Positions 20,318 to 32,221 of a stretch of DNA of 64,000 bases are shown here, piece by piece. The position numbers were made by a program, and so were the translations under genes. Position 1 is the first letter of the stretch; the number at the start of each line of letters is the position of its first letter. A model generated the notes under the pieces. That model searched no databases. It worked only from the letters and a program-made list of their open reading frames with translations, and was not told where the DNA came from. Origin of the DNA: Heracleum sosnowskyi (taxonomy: Eukaryota > Streptophyta > Magnoliopsida > Apiales > Apiaceae); contig JAUIZM010000156.1 in assembly GCA_030848705.1 (NCBI GenBank), positions 1 through 64,000 of the forward strand. The letters are read 5' to 3'.

Positions 20318-21263
20318 CACGTGACAAAAAAAATCGGAATAAAAACGTCGGGAACCTCGTTTTTTGAGCGGGTGAAAATGCCAGTGAAACCAGTTTTTGG
20401 CCAAAAAGTGGGTTTTTTCCCATTTTCGGGGGTCGAAAAAACCCATTTCCGGAAATGAAATTTGGCGTTTTTTGGTCCGTACGTCCATTTTGTACCTCTA
20501 TTTTAGCACGTGACAAAAAAAATCGGAAGAAAAATGTCGGGAACCTCGTTTTTTGAGAGCGTGAAAATGCCAGTGAAACCAATTTTGGGCCAAAAAGTGG
20601 GTTTTTTCCCATTTTCGGGGGTCGAAAAAACCCATTTCCGGAAATGAAATTTCACTTTTTTTGGTCCGTACGTCCATTTTGTACCTCTATTTTAGCACGT
20701 GACAAAACAAATCGGAAGAAAAATGTCGGGAACCTCGTTTTTTGAGCGGGTGAAAATGCCAGTGAAACCAGTTTTTGGCCAAAAAGTGGGTTTTTTTCCA
20801 ATTTTCGGGGGTCGAAAAAACCCATTTCCGGAAATGAAATTTCGCGTTTTTTGGTCCGTACGTCCATTTTTTACCTCTATTTTAGCACGTGACAAAAAAA
20901 ATCAGAAGAAAAATGTAGGGAACCTCGTTTTTTGAGCGCGTTAAAATGCCAGTGAAACCAGTTTTGGGCCAAAAAGTGGGTTTTTTCCCATTTTCGGGGG
21001 TCGAAAAAACCCATTTCCGGAAATGAAATTTCGCGTTTTTTGGTCCGTACGTCCATTTTGTACCTCTATTTTAGCACGTGACAAAAAAAATCGGAAGAAA
21101 AATGTCGGGAGCCTCGTTTTTTGAGCGCGTGAAAATGCCAGTGAAACCATTTTTGGGCCAAAAAGTGGGTTTTTTCCCATTTTCGGGGGTCGAAAAAACC
21201 CATTTCCGGAAATGAAATTTCGCTTTTTTTGGTCCGTACGTCCATTTTGTACCTCTATTTTAG
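20318..21263 (+). repeat. Pentamer HOR, unit 3 (946 bp)
   Basis: It repeats n1-n5. Private changes include GAGAGCGTG in n2 (near 20,557), ATCAGAAG in n4 and GGGAGCCTCG with a CGC-T7 tail in n5. Confidence 0.8.
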
Positions 21264-22209
21264 CACGTGACAAAAAAAATCGGAAGAAAAATGTCGGAAA
21301 CCTCGTTTTTTGAGCGCGTGAAAATGCCAGTGAAACCAATTTCGGGCCAAAAAGTGGGTTTTTTCCCATTTTCGGGGGTCGAAAAAACCCATTTCCGGAA
21401 ATGAAATTTGGCTTTTTTTGGTCCGTACGTCCATTTTGTACCTCTATTTTAGCACGTGACAAAACAAATCGGAAGAAAAATGTCGGGAACCTCGTTTTTT
21501 GAGCGGGTGAAAATGCCAGTGGAACCAGTTTTTGGCCAAAAAGTGGGTTTTTTTCCCATTTTCGGGGGTCGAAAAAACCCATTTCCGGAAATGAAATTTC
21601 GCGTTTTTTGGTCCGTACGTCCATTTTTTACCTCTATTTTAGCACGTGACAAAACAAATCGGAAGAAAAATGTCGGGAACCTCGTTTTTTGAGCGGGTGA
21701 AAATGCCACTGAAACCAGTTTTTGGCCAAAAAGTGGGTTTTTTCCCATTTTCGGGGGTCGAAAAAACCCATTTCCGGAAATGAAATTTCGCGTTTTTTGG
21801 TCCGTACGTCCATTTTTTACCTCTATTTTAGCACGTGACAAAAAAAATCGGAAGAAAAATGTCGGGAACCTCGTTTTTTGAGCGCGTGAAAATGCCAGTG
21901 AAACCATTTTTGGGCCAAAAAGTGGGTTTTTTCCCATTTTCGGGGGTCGAAAAAACCCATTTCCGGAAATGAAATTTCGCTTTTTTTGGTCCGTACGTCC
22001 ATTTTGTACCTCTATTTTAGCACGTGACAAAAAAAATCGGAAGAAAAATGTCGGGAACCTCGTTTTTTGAGCGGGTGAAAATGCCAGTGAAACCAGTTTT
22101 TGGCCAAAATGTGGGTGTTTTCCCATTTTCGGGGGTCGAAAAAACCCATTTCCGGAAATGAAATTTGGCGTTTTTTGGTCCGTACGTCCATTTTTTACCT
22201 CTATTTTAG
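21264..22209 (+). repeat. Irregular five-monomer transition
   Basis: The monomers are CCAATTTCGGG with GGCT tail; two consecutive ACAAAACAAA monomers (21,453 and 21,643), the first with GTGGAACC and the second with GCCACTG; a CCATTTTT monomer; and a GCGGGTG monomer with AAAATGTGGGTG (near 22,108). The doubled n3-type monomer and private substitutions mark a change between the pentamer and octamer domains. Confidence 0.75.
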
Positions 22210-23721
22210 CACGTGACAAAAAAATCGGAAGAAAAATGTCGGGAACCTCGTTTTTTGAGCGCGTGAAAATGCCAGTGGAACCAGTTTTTGGCCAAAAAGT
22301 GGGTTTTTGCCCATTTTCGGGGGTCGAAAAACCCCATTTCCGGAAATGAAATTTCGCGTTTTTTCGTCCGTACGTCCATTTTTTACCTCTATTTTAGCAC
22401 GTGACAAAAAAAATCGGAAGAAAAATGTCGGGAACCTCGTTTTTTGAGCGCGTGAAAATGCCAGTGAAACCATTTTTGGGCCAAAAAGTGGGTTTTTGCC
22501 CATTTTCGGGGGTCGAAAAAACCCATTTCCGGAAATGAAATTTCACTATTTTTGGTCCGTACGTCCATTTTGTACCTCTATTTTAGCACGTGACAAAAAA
22601 AATCGGAATTAAAACGTCGGGAACCTCGTTTTTTGAGCGGGTGAAAGTGCCAGTGAAACCAGTTTTTGGCCAAAAAGTGGGTTTTTTCCCATTTTCGGGG
22701 GTCGAAAAAACCCATTTCCGGAAATGAAATTTGGCGTTTTTTGGTACGTACGTCCATTTTGTACCTCTATTTTAGCACGTGACAAAAAAAATCGGAAGAA
22801 AAATGTCGGGAACCTCGTTTTTTGAGCGCGTGAAAATGCCAGTGAAACCAATTTTGGGCCAAAAAGTGGGTTTTTTCCCATTTTCGGGGGTCGAAAAAAC
22901 ACATTTCCGGAAATGAAATTTCACTTTTTTTGGTCCGTACGTCCATTTTGTACCTCTATTTTAGCACGTGACAAAACAAATCGGAAGAAAAATGTCGGGA
23001 ACCTCGTTTTTTGAGCGGGTGAAAATGCCAGTGAAACCAGTTTTTGGCCAAAAAGTGGGTTTTTTTCCCATTTTCGGGGGTCGAAAAAACCCATTTCCGG
23101 AAATGAAATTTCGCGTTTTTTGGTCCGTACGTCCATTTTTTACCTCTATTTTAGCACGTGACAAAAAAAATCAGAAGAAAAATGTAGGGAACCTCGTTTT
23201 TTGAGCGCGTTAAAATGCCAGTGAAACCAGTTTTGGGCCAAAAAGTGGGTTTTTTCCCATTTTCGGGGATCGAAAAAACCCATTTCCGGAAATGAAATTT
23301 CGCGTTTTTTGGTCCGTACGTCCATTTTGTACCTCTATTTTAGCACGTGACAAAAAAAATCGGAAGAAAAATGTCGGGAACCTCGTTTTTTGAGCGCGTG
23401 AAAATGCCAGTGAAACCATTTTTGGGCCAAAAAGTGGGTTTTTTCCCATTTTCGGGGGTCGAAAAAACCCATTTCCGGAAATGAAATTTCGCTTTTTTTG
23501 GTCCGTACGTCCATTTTGTACCTCTATTTTAGCACGTGACAAAAAAAATCGGAAGAAAAATGTCGGAAACCTCGTTTTTTGAGCGGGTGAAAATGCCAGT
23601 GAAACAAGTTTTTGGCCAAAAAGTGGGTTTTTTCCCATTTTCGGGGGTTGAAAAAACCCATTTCCGGAAATGAAATTTGGCGTTTTTTGGTCCGTACGTC
23701 CATTTTTTACCTCTATTTTAG
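22210..23721 (+). repeat. Octamer HOR R1-R8 (1,512 bp)
   Basis: The classes are: R1 (A7, GTGGAACC, TTTTTGCCC, CGCG tail with TTCGTCC), R2 (CCATTTTT, CAC tail), R3 (AATTAAAACG, GAAAGTGCC, GGTACGTACG), R4 (CCAATTTTGGG, CAC tail), R5 (ACAAAACAAA, GCGGGTG), R6 (ATCAGAAG, GTAGGG, GCGCGTT, GGGGATCG), R7 (CCATTTTT, CGC-T7 tail), R8 (GCGGGTG, GGGGTTG, GGCG tail). R1 restarts exactly 1,512 bp later. R4-R7 resemble n2-n5, so the octamer shares ancestry with the pentamer. Confidence 0.85.
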
Positions 23722-24477
23722 CACGTGACAAAAAAATCGGAAGAAAAATGTCGGGAACCTCGTTTTTTGAGCGCGTGAAAATGCCAGTGGAACCAGTTTT
23801 TGGCCAAAAAGTGGGTTTTTGCCCATTTTCGGGGGTCGAAAAAACCCATTTCCGGAAATGAAATTTCGCGTTTTTTGGTCCGTACGTCCATTTTTTACCT
23901 CTATTTTAGCACGTGACAAAAAAAAATCAGAAGAAAAATGTAGGGAACCTCGTTTTTTGAGCGCGTTAAAATGCCAGTGAAACCAGTTTTGGGCCAAAAA
24001 GTGGGTTTTTTCCCATTTTCGGGGATCGAAAAAACCCATTTCCGGAAATGAAATTTCGCGTTTTTTGGTCCGTACGTCCATTTTGTACCTCTATTTTAGC
24101 ACGTGACAAAAAAAATCGGAAGAAAAATGTCGGGAACCTCGTTTTTTGAGCGCGTGAAAATGCCAGTGAAACCATTTTTGGGCCAAAAAGTGGGTTTTTT
24201 CCCATTTTCGGGGGTCGAAAAAACCCATTTCCGGATATGAAATTTCGCTTTTTTTGGTCCGTACGTCCATTTTGTACCTCTATTTTAGCACGTGACAAAA
24301 ACAATCGGAAGAAAAATGTCGGGAACCTCGTTTTTTGAGCGGGTGAAAATGCCAGTGAAACCAGTTTTTGGCCAAAAAGTGGGTTTTTTCCCATTTTCGG
24401 GGGTTGAAAAAACCCATTTCCGGAAATGAAATTTGGCGTTTTTTGGTCCGTACGTCCATTTTTTACCTCTATTTTAG
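23722..24477 (+). repeat. Shortened octamer: R1/R5 hybrid, R6, R7, R8 (756 bp)
   Basis: The first monomer has the left half of R1 (A7, GTGGAACC, TTTTTGCCC) and the tail of R5 (CGCG with GGTCC), then R6-R8 follow. Four monomers' worth of sequence has been lost by exchange inside a monomer. R7 here carries GGATATG near 24,234, a marker shared with later R7 copies. Confidence 0.85.
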
Positions 24478-25610
24478 CACGTGACAAAAAAATCGGAAGA
24501 AAAATGTCGGGAACCTCGTTTTTTGAGCGCGTGAAAATGCCAGTGGAACCAGTTTTTGGCCAAAAAGTGGGTTTTTGCCCATTTTCGGGGGTCGAAAAAA
24601 CCCATTTCCGGAAATGAAATTTCGCGTTTTTTCGTCCGTACGTCCATTTTTTACCTCTATTTTAGCACGTGACAAAAAAAATCGGAAGAAAAATGTCGGG
24701 AACCTCGTTTTTTGAGCGCGTGAAAATGCCAGTGAAACCATTTTTGGGCCAAAAAGTGGGTTTTTGCCCATTTTCGGGGGTCGAAAAAACCCATTTCCGG
24801 AAATGAAATTTCACTTTTTTTGGTCCGTACGTCCATTTTGTACCTCTATTTTAGCACGTGACAAAAAAAATCGAAATTAAAACGTCGGGAACCTCGTTTT
24901 TTGAGCGGGTGAAAGTGCCAGTGAAACCAGTTTTTGGCCAAAAAGTGGGTTTTTTCCCATTTTCGGGGGTCGAAAAAACCCATTTCCGGAAATGAAATTT
25001 GGCGTTTTTTGGTACGTACGTCCATTTTGTACCTCTATTTTAGCACGTGACAAAAAAAATCGGAAGAAAAATGTCGGGAACCTCGTTTTTTGAGCGCGTG
25101 AAAATGCTAGTGAAACCAATTTTGGGCCAAAAAGTGGGTTTTTTCCCATTTTCGGGGGTCGAAAAAACCCATTTCCGGAAATGAAATTTCACTTTTTTTG
25201 GTCCGTACGTCCATTTTGTACCTCTATTTTAGCACGTGACAAAACAAATCGGAAGAAAAATGTCGGGAACCTCGTTTTTTGAGCGCGTGAAAATGCCAGT
25301 GAAACCATTTTTGGGCCAAAAAGTGGGTTTTTTCCCATTTTCGGGGGTCGAAAAAACCCATTTCCGGATATGAAATTTCGCTTTTTTTGGTCCGTACGTC
25401 CATTTTGTACCTCTATTTTAGCACGTGACAAAAACAATCGGAAGAAAAATGTCGGGAACCTCGTTTTTTGAGCGGGTGAAAATGCCAGTGAAACCAGTTT
25501 TTGGCCAAAAAGTGGGTTTTTTCCCATTTTCGGGGGTTGAAAAAACCCATTTCCGGAAATGAAATTTGGCGTTTTTTGGTCCGTACGTCCATTTTTTACC
25601 TCTATTTTAG
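24478..25610 (+). repeat. Shortened octamer: R1-R4, R5/R7 hybrid, R8 (1,133 bp)
   Basis: The fifth monomer (from 25,234) starts as R5 (ACAAAACAAA) and finishes as R7 (CCATTTTT, GGATATG, CGC-T7 tail). Two monomers' worth is deleted relative to the octamer. R4 carries GCTAGTG. Confidence 0.85.
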
Positions 25611-26555
25611 CACGTGACAAAAAAATCGGAAGAAAAATGTCGGGAACCTCGTTTTTTGAGCGCGTGAAAATGCCAGTGGAACCAGTTTTTGGCCAAAAAG
25701 TGGGTTTTTGCCCATTTTCGGGGGTCGAAAAAACCCATTTCCGGAAATGAAATTTCGCGTTTTTTCGTCCGTACGTCCATTTTTTACCTCTATTTTAGCA
25801 CGTGACAAAAAAAATCGGAAGAAAAATGTCGGGAACCTCGTTTTTTGAGCGCGTGAAAATGCCAGTGAAACCATTTTTGGGCCAAAAAGTGGGTTTTTGC
25901 CCATTTTCGGGGGTCGAAAAAACCCATTTCCGGAAATGAAATTTCACTTTTTTTGGTCCGTACGTCCATTTTGTACCTCTATTTTAGCACGTGACAAAAA
26001 AAATCGAAATTAAAACGTCGGGAACCTCGTTTTTTGAGCGGGTGAAAGTGCCAGTGAAACCAGTTTTTGGCCAAAAAGTGGGTTTTTTCCCATTTTCGGG
26101 GGTCGAAAAAACCCATTTCCGGAAATGAAATTTGGCGTTTTTTGGTACGTACGTCCATTTTGTACCTCTATTTTAGCACGTGACAAAAAAAATCGGAAGA
26201 AAAATGTCGGGAACCTCGTTTTTTGAGCGCGTGAAAATGCTAGTGAAACCAATTTTGGGCCAAAAAGTGGGTTTTTTCCCATTTTCGGGGGTCGAAAAAA
26301 CCCATTTCCGGAAATGAAATTTCACTTTTTTTGGTCCGTACGTCCATTTTGTACCTCTATTTTAGCACGTGACAAAACAAATCGGAAGAAAAATGTCGGG
26401 AACCTCGTTTTTTGAGCGGGTGAAAATGCCAGTGAAACCAGTTTTTGGCCAAAAAGTGGGTTTTTTTCCCATTTTCGGGGGTCGAAAAAACCCATTTCCG
26501 GAAATGAAATTTCACGTTTTTTGGTCCGTACGTCCATTTTTTACCTCTATTTTAG
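25611..26555 (+). repeat. R1-R5 run leading into Q1
   Basis: Five monomers follow the octamer order R1 to R5. R5 ends in a CACG tail, and the next monomer belongs to the Q/P set instead of R6. Confidence 0.8.
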
Positions 26556-27311
26556 CACGTGACAAAAAAAATCGGAAGAAAAATGTAGGGAACCTCGTTT
26601 TTTGAGCGCGTTAAAATGCCAGTGAAACCAGTTTTGGGCCAAAAAGTGGGTTTTTTCCCATTTTCGGGGGTCGAAAAAACCCATTTCCGGAAATGAAATT
26701 TCGCGTTTTTTGGTCCGTATATCCATTTTGTACCTCTATTTTAGCACGTGACAAAAAAAATCGGAAGAAAAATGTCGGGAACCTCGTTTTTTGAGCGCGT
26801 GAAAATGCCAGTGAAACCAGTTTTGGGCCAAAAAGTGGGTTTTTTCCCATTTTCGGGGGTCGAAAAAACCCATTTCCGGAAATGAAATTTCATGTTTTTT
26901 GGTCCGTACGTCCATTTTGTACCTCTATTTTAGCACGTGACAAAAAAAATCGGAAGAAAAATGTCGGGAACCTCGTTTTTTGAGCGGGTGAAAATGCGAG
27001 TGAAACCATTTTTGGGCCAAAAAGTGGGTTTTTTCCCATTTTCGGGGGTCGAAAAAACCCATTTCCGGAAATGAAATTTTGCTTTTTTTGGTCCGTACGT
27101 CCATTTTGTACCTCTATTTTAGCACGTGACAAAAAAAATCGGAAGAAAAATGTCGGGAACCTCATTTTTTGAGCGGGTGAAAATGCCAGTGAAACCAGTT
27201 TTTGCCCAAAAAGTGGGTTTTTTCCCATTTTCGGGGGTCGAAAAAACCCATTTCCGGAAATGAAATTTGGCGTTTTTTGGTCCGTACGTCCATTTTTTAC
27301 TTCTATTTTAG
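26556..27311 (+). repeat. Q1-Q2-P5-P6 run
   Basis: Q1 has GTAGGG, GCGCGTT, a CGCG tail and CCGTATATCC; Q2 has CCAGTTTTGGG and here a CATG tail; P5 has GCGAGTG and a TTTTGC-T7 tail; P6 has CCTCA, GCGGGTG, a GGCG tail and TTACTTC. It begins a 3,776-bp segment repeated at 30,332. Confidence 0.85.
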
Positions 27312-28445
27312 CACGTGACAAAAAAATCGGAAGAAAAATGTCGGGAACCTCGTTTTTTGAGCGCGTGAAAATGCCAGTGGAACCAGTTTTTGGCCAAAAA
27401 GTGGGTTTTTGCCCATTTTCGGGGGTCGAAAAAACCCATTTCCAGAAATGAAATTTCGCGTTTTTTCGTCCGTACGTCCATTTTTTACCTCTATTTTAGC
27501 ACGTGACAAAAAAAATCGGAAGAAAAATGTCGGGAACCTCGTTTTTTGAGCGCGTGAAAATGCCAGTGAAACCATTTTTGGGCCAAAAAGTGGGTTTTTT
27601 CCCATTTTCGGGGGTCGAAAAAACCCATTTCCGGAAATGAAATTTCACTTTTTTTGGTCCGTACGTCCATTTTGTACCTCTATTTTAGCACGTGACAAAA
27701 AAAATCGGAATAAAAACGTCGGGAACCTCGTTTTTTGAGCGGGTGAAAATGCCAGTGAAACCAGTTTTTGGCCAAAAAGTGGGTTTTTTCCCATTTTCGG
27801 GGGTCGAAAAAACCCATTTCCGGAAATGAAATTTGGCGTTTTTTGGTCCGTACGTCCATTTTGTACCTCTATTTTAGCACGTGACAAAAAAAATCGGAAT
27901 AAAAATGTCGGGAACCTCGTTTTTTGAGCGCGTTAAAATGCCAGTGAAACCAGTTTTGGGCCAAAAAGTGGGTTTTTTCCCATTTTCGGGGGTCGAAAAA
28001 ACCCATTTCCGGAAATGAAATTTCACGTTTTTTGGTCTGTACGTCCATTTTGTACCTCTATTTTAGCACGTGACAAAAAAAATCGGAAGAAAAATGTCGG
28101 GAACCTCGTTTTTTGAGCGGGGTGAAAATGCGAGTGAAACCATTTTTGGGCCAAAAAGTTGGTTTTTTCCCATTTTCGGGGGTCGAAAAAACCCATTTCC
28201 GGAAATGAAATTTTGCTTTTTTTGGTCCGTACGTCCATTTTGTACCTCTATTTTAGCACGTGACAAAAAAAATCGGAAGAAAAATGTCGGGAACCTCATT
28301 TTTTGAGCGGGTGAAAATGCCAGTGAAACCAGTTTTTGGCCAAAAAGTGGGTTTTTTCCCATTTTCGGGGGTCGAAAAAACCCATTTCCGGAAATGAAAT
28401 TTGGCGTTTTTTGGTCCGTACGTCCATTTTTTACTTCTATTTTAG
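27312..28445 (+). repeat. Hexamer HOR P1-P6 (1,134 bp), reference copy
   Basis: The order is P1 (A7, GTGGAACC, TTTTTGCCC, CCAGAAATG, CGCG tail with TTCGTCC), P2 (CCATTTTT, CAC tail), P3 (AATAAAAACG, GCGGGTG, GGCG tail), P4 (AATAAAAATG, GCGCGTT, CACG tail), P5 (GCGAGTG, TTTTGC tail), P6 (CCTCA, GCGGGTG, GGCG tail, TTACTTC). P5 here has the rare GCGGGGTG spelling. Confidence 0.9.
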
Positions 28446-29200
28446 CACGTGACAAAAAAATCGGAAGAAAAATGTCGGGAACCTCGTTTTTTGAGCGCGT
28501 GAAAATGCCAGTGGAACCAGTTTTTGGCCAAAAAGTGGGTTTTTGCCCATTTTCGGGGGTCGAAAAAACCCATTTCCAGAAATGAAATTTCGCGTTTTTT
28601 CGTCCGTACGTCCATTTTTTACCTCTATTTTAGCACGTGACAAAAAAAATCGGAAGAAAAATGTCGGGAACCTCGTTTTTTGAGCGCGTGAAAATGCCAG
28701 TGAAACCATTTTTGGGCCAAAAAGTGGGTTTTTTCCCATTTTTGGGGGTCGAAAAAACCCATTTCCGGAAATGAAATTTCACTTTTTTTGGTCCGTACGT
28801 CCATTTTGTACCTCTATTTTAGCACGTGACAAAAAAAATCGGAAGAAAAATGTCGGGAACCTCGTTTTTTGAGCGAGTGAAAATGCGAGTGAAACCATTT
28901 TTGGGCCAAAAAGTGGGTTTTTTCCCATTTTCGGGGGTCGAAAAAACCCATTTCCGGAAATGAAATTTTGCTTTTTTTGGTCCGTACGTCCATTTTGTAC
29001 CTCTATTTTAGCACGTGACAAAAAAAATCGGAAGAAAAATGTCGGGAACCTCATTTTTTGAGCGGGTGAAAATGCCAGTGAAACCAGTTTTTGGCCAAAA
29101 AGTGGGTTTTTTCCCATTTTCGGGGGTCGAAAAAACCCATTTCCGGAAATGAAATTTGGCGTTTTTTGGTCCGTACGTCCATTTTTTACTTCTATTTTAG
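28446..29200 (+). repeat. Tetramer P1-P2-P5-P6 (755 bp)
   Basis: P3 and P4 are absent, and P2 joins directly to P5. P2 carries CCCATTTTTGGGGG (near 28,740), a marker found again at 32,516 and 36,483. Confidence 0.9.
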
Positions 29201-30331
29201 CACGTGACAAAAAAATCGGAAGAAAAATGTCGGGAACCTCGTTTTTTGAGCGCGTGAAAATGCCAGTGGAACCAGTTTTTGGCCAAAAAGTGGGTTTTTG
29301 CCCATTTTCGGGGGTCGAAAAAACCCATTTCCAGAAATGAAATTTCGCGTTTTTTCGTCCGTACGTCCATTTTTTACCTCTATTTTAGCACGTGACAAAA
29401 AAAATCGGAAGAAAAATGTCGGGAACCTCGTTTTTTGAGCGCGTGAAAATGCCAGTGAAACCAGTTTTGGGCCAAAAAGTGGGTTTTTTCCCATTTTCGG
29501 GGTTCGAAAAAACCCATTTCCGGAAATGAAATTTCGCGTTTTTTGGTCCGTACGTCCATTTTGTACCTCTATTTTAGCACGTGACAAAAAAAATCGGAAG
29601 AAAAATGTCGGGAACCTCGTTTTTTGAGCGCGTGAAAATGCCAGTGAAACCATTTTTGGGCCAAAAAGTGGGTTTTTTCCCATTTTCGGGGGTCGAAAAA
29701 ACCCATTTCCGGATATGAAATTTCGCTTTTTTTGGTCCGTACGTCCATTTTGTACCTCTATTTTAGCACGTGACAAAAACAATCGGAAGAAAAATGTCGG
29801 GAACCTCGTTTTTTGAGCGGGTGAAAATGCCAGTGAAACCAGTTTTTGGCCAAAAAGTGGGTTTTTTCCCATTTTCGGGGGTTGAAAAAACCCATTTCCG
29901 GAAATGAAATTTGGCGTTTTTTGGTCCGTACGTCCATTTTTTACCTCTATTTTAGCACGTGACAAAAAAATCGGAAGAAAAATGTCGGGAACCTCGTTTT
30001 TTGAGCGCGTGAAAATGCCAGTGAAACCATTTTTGGGCCAAAAAGTGGGTTTTTGCCCATTTTCGGGGGTCGAAAAAACCCATTTCCGGAAATGAAATTT
30101 CACTTTTTTTGGTCCGTACGTCCATTTTGTACCTCTATTTTAGCACGTGACAAAAAAATCGAAATTAAAACGTCGGGAACCTCGTTTTTTGAGCGGGTGA
30201 AAGTGCCAGTGAAACCAGTTTTTGGCCAAAAAGTGGGTTTTTTCCCATTTTCGGGGGTCGAAAAAACCCATTTCCGGAAATGAAATTTGGCGTTTTTTGG
30301 TACGTACGTCCATTTTGTACCTCTATTTTAG
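29201..30331 (+). repeat. Composite P1, R6, R7, R8, R1/R2 hybrid, R3
   Basis: Octamer-type monomers are embedded in the P domain. R7 has GGATATG and R8 has ACAAAAACAATCGG and GGGGTTG, as at 24.1-24.5 kb. The fifth monomer (from about 29,957) is a hybrid: R1 left (A7) and R2 right (CCATTTTT, CAC tail). R3 has AATTAAAACG and GGTACGTACG. Confidence 0.85.
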
Positions 30332-31087
30332 CACGTGACAAAAAAAATCGGAAGAAAAATGTAGGGAACCTCGTTTTTTGAGCGCGTTAAAATGCCAGTG
30401 AAACCAGTTTTGGGCCAAAAAGTGGGTTTTTTCCCATTTTCGGGGGTCGAAAAAACCCATTTCCGGAAATGAAATTTCGCGTTTTTTGGTCCGTATATCC
30501 ATTTTGTACCTCTATTTTAGCACGTGACAAAAAAAATCGGAAGAAAAATGTCGGGAACCTCGTTTTTTGAGCGCGTGAAAATGCCAGTGAAACCAGTTTT
30601 GGGCCAAAAAGTGGGTTTTTTCCCATTTTCGGGGGTCGAAAAAACCCATTTCCGGAAATGAAATTTCATGTTTTTTGGTCCGTACGTCCATTTTGTACCT
30701 CTATTTTAGCACGTGACAAAAAAAATCGGAAGAAAAATGTCGGGAACCTCGTTTTTTGAGCGGGTGAAAATGCGAGTGAAACCATTTTTGGGCCAAAAAG
30801 TGGGTTTTTTCCCATTTTCGGGGGTCGAAAAAACCCATTTCCGGAAATGAAATTTTGCTTTTTTTGGTCCGTACGTCCATTTTGTACCTCTATTTTAGCA
30901 CGTGACAAAAAAAATCGGAAGAAAAATGTCGGGAACCTCATTTTTTGAGCGGGTGAAAATGCCAGTGAAACCAGTTTTTGCCCAAAAAGTGGGTTTTTTC
31001 CCATTTTCGGGGGTCGAAAAAACCCATTTCCGGAAATGAAATTTGGCGTTTTTTGGTCCGTACGTCCATTTTTTACTTCTATTTTAG
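30332..31087 (+). repeat. Q1-Q2-P5-P6 run, second copy
   Basis: It matches 26,556-27,311 at an offset of 3,776 bp, including CCGTATATCC, the CATG tail of Q2 and TTTTTGCCCAAAAAG in P6. Confidence 0.9.
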
Positions 31088-32221
31088 CACGTGACAAAAA
31101 AATCGGAAGAAAAATGTCGGGAACCTCGTTTTTTGAGCGCGTGAAAATGCCAGTGGAACCAGTTTTTGGCCAAAAAGTGGGTTTTTGCCCATTTTCGGGG
31201 GTCGAAAAAACCCATTTCCAGAAATGAAATTTCGCGTTTTTTCGTCCGTACGTCCATTTTTTACCTCTATTTTAGCACGTGACAAAAAAAATCGGAAGAA
31301 AAATGTCGGGAACCTCGTTTTTTGAGCGCGTGAAAATGCCAGTGAAACCATTTTTGGGCCAAAAAGTGGGTTTTTTCCCATTTTCGGGGGTCGAAAAAAC
31401 CCATTTCCGGAAATGAAATTTCACTTTTTTTGGTCCGTACGTCCATTTTGTACCTCTATTTTAGCACGTGACAAAAAAAATCGGAATAAAAACGTCGGGA
31501 ACCTCGTTTTTTGAGCGGGTGAAAATGCCAGTGAAACCAGTTTTTGGCCAAAAAGTGGGTTTTTTCCCATTTTCGGGGGTCGAAAAAACCCATTTCCGGA
31601 AATGAAATTTGGCGTTTTTTGGTCCGTACGTCCATTTTGTACCTCTATTTTAGCACGTGACAAAAAAAATCGGAATAAAAATGTCGGGAACCTCGTTTTT
31701 TGAGCGCGTTAAAATGCCAGTGAAACCAGTTTTGGGCCAAAAAGTGGGTTTTTTCCCATTTTCGGGGGTCGAAAAAACCCATTTCCGGAAATGAAATTTC
31801 ACGTTTTTTGGTCTGTACGTCCATTTTGTACCTCTATTTTAGCACGTGACAAAAAAAATCGGAAGAAAAATGTCGGGAACCTCGTTTTTTGAGCGGGGTG
31901 AAAATGCGAGTGAAACCATTTTTGGGCCAAAAAGTTGGTTTTTTCCCATTTTCGGGGGTCGAAAAAACCCATTTCCGGAAATGAAATTTTGCTTTTTTTG
32001 GTCCGTACGTCCATTTTGTACCTCTATTTTAGCACGTGACAAAAAAAATCGGAAGAAAAATGTCGGGAACCTCATTTTTTGAGCGGGTGAAAATGCCAGT
32101 GAAACCAGTTTTTGGCCAAAAAGTGGGTTTTTTCCCATTTTCGGGGGTCGAAAAAACCCATTTCCGGAAATGAAATTTGGCGTTTTTTGGTCCGTACGTC
32201 CATTTTTTACTTCTATTTTAG
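31088..32221 (+). repeat. Hexamer P1-P6, copy 2
   Basis: It matches 27,312-28,445, including GCGGGGTG and AAGTTGG in P5 and GGTCTG in P4. Confidence 0.9.

Noticed and set aside
21449..22219. 256-codon minus-strand frame, considered as a repetitive structural protein gene
   Set aside because: Its start and stop fall at arbitrary places in the monomer, the same peptide occurs in neighbouring non-open copies, and nothing upstream resembles a gene start.
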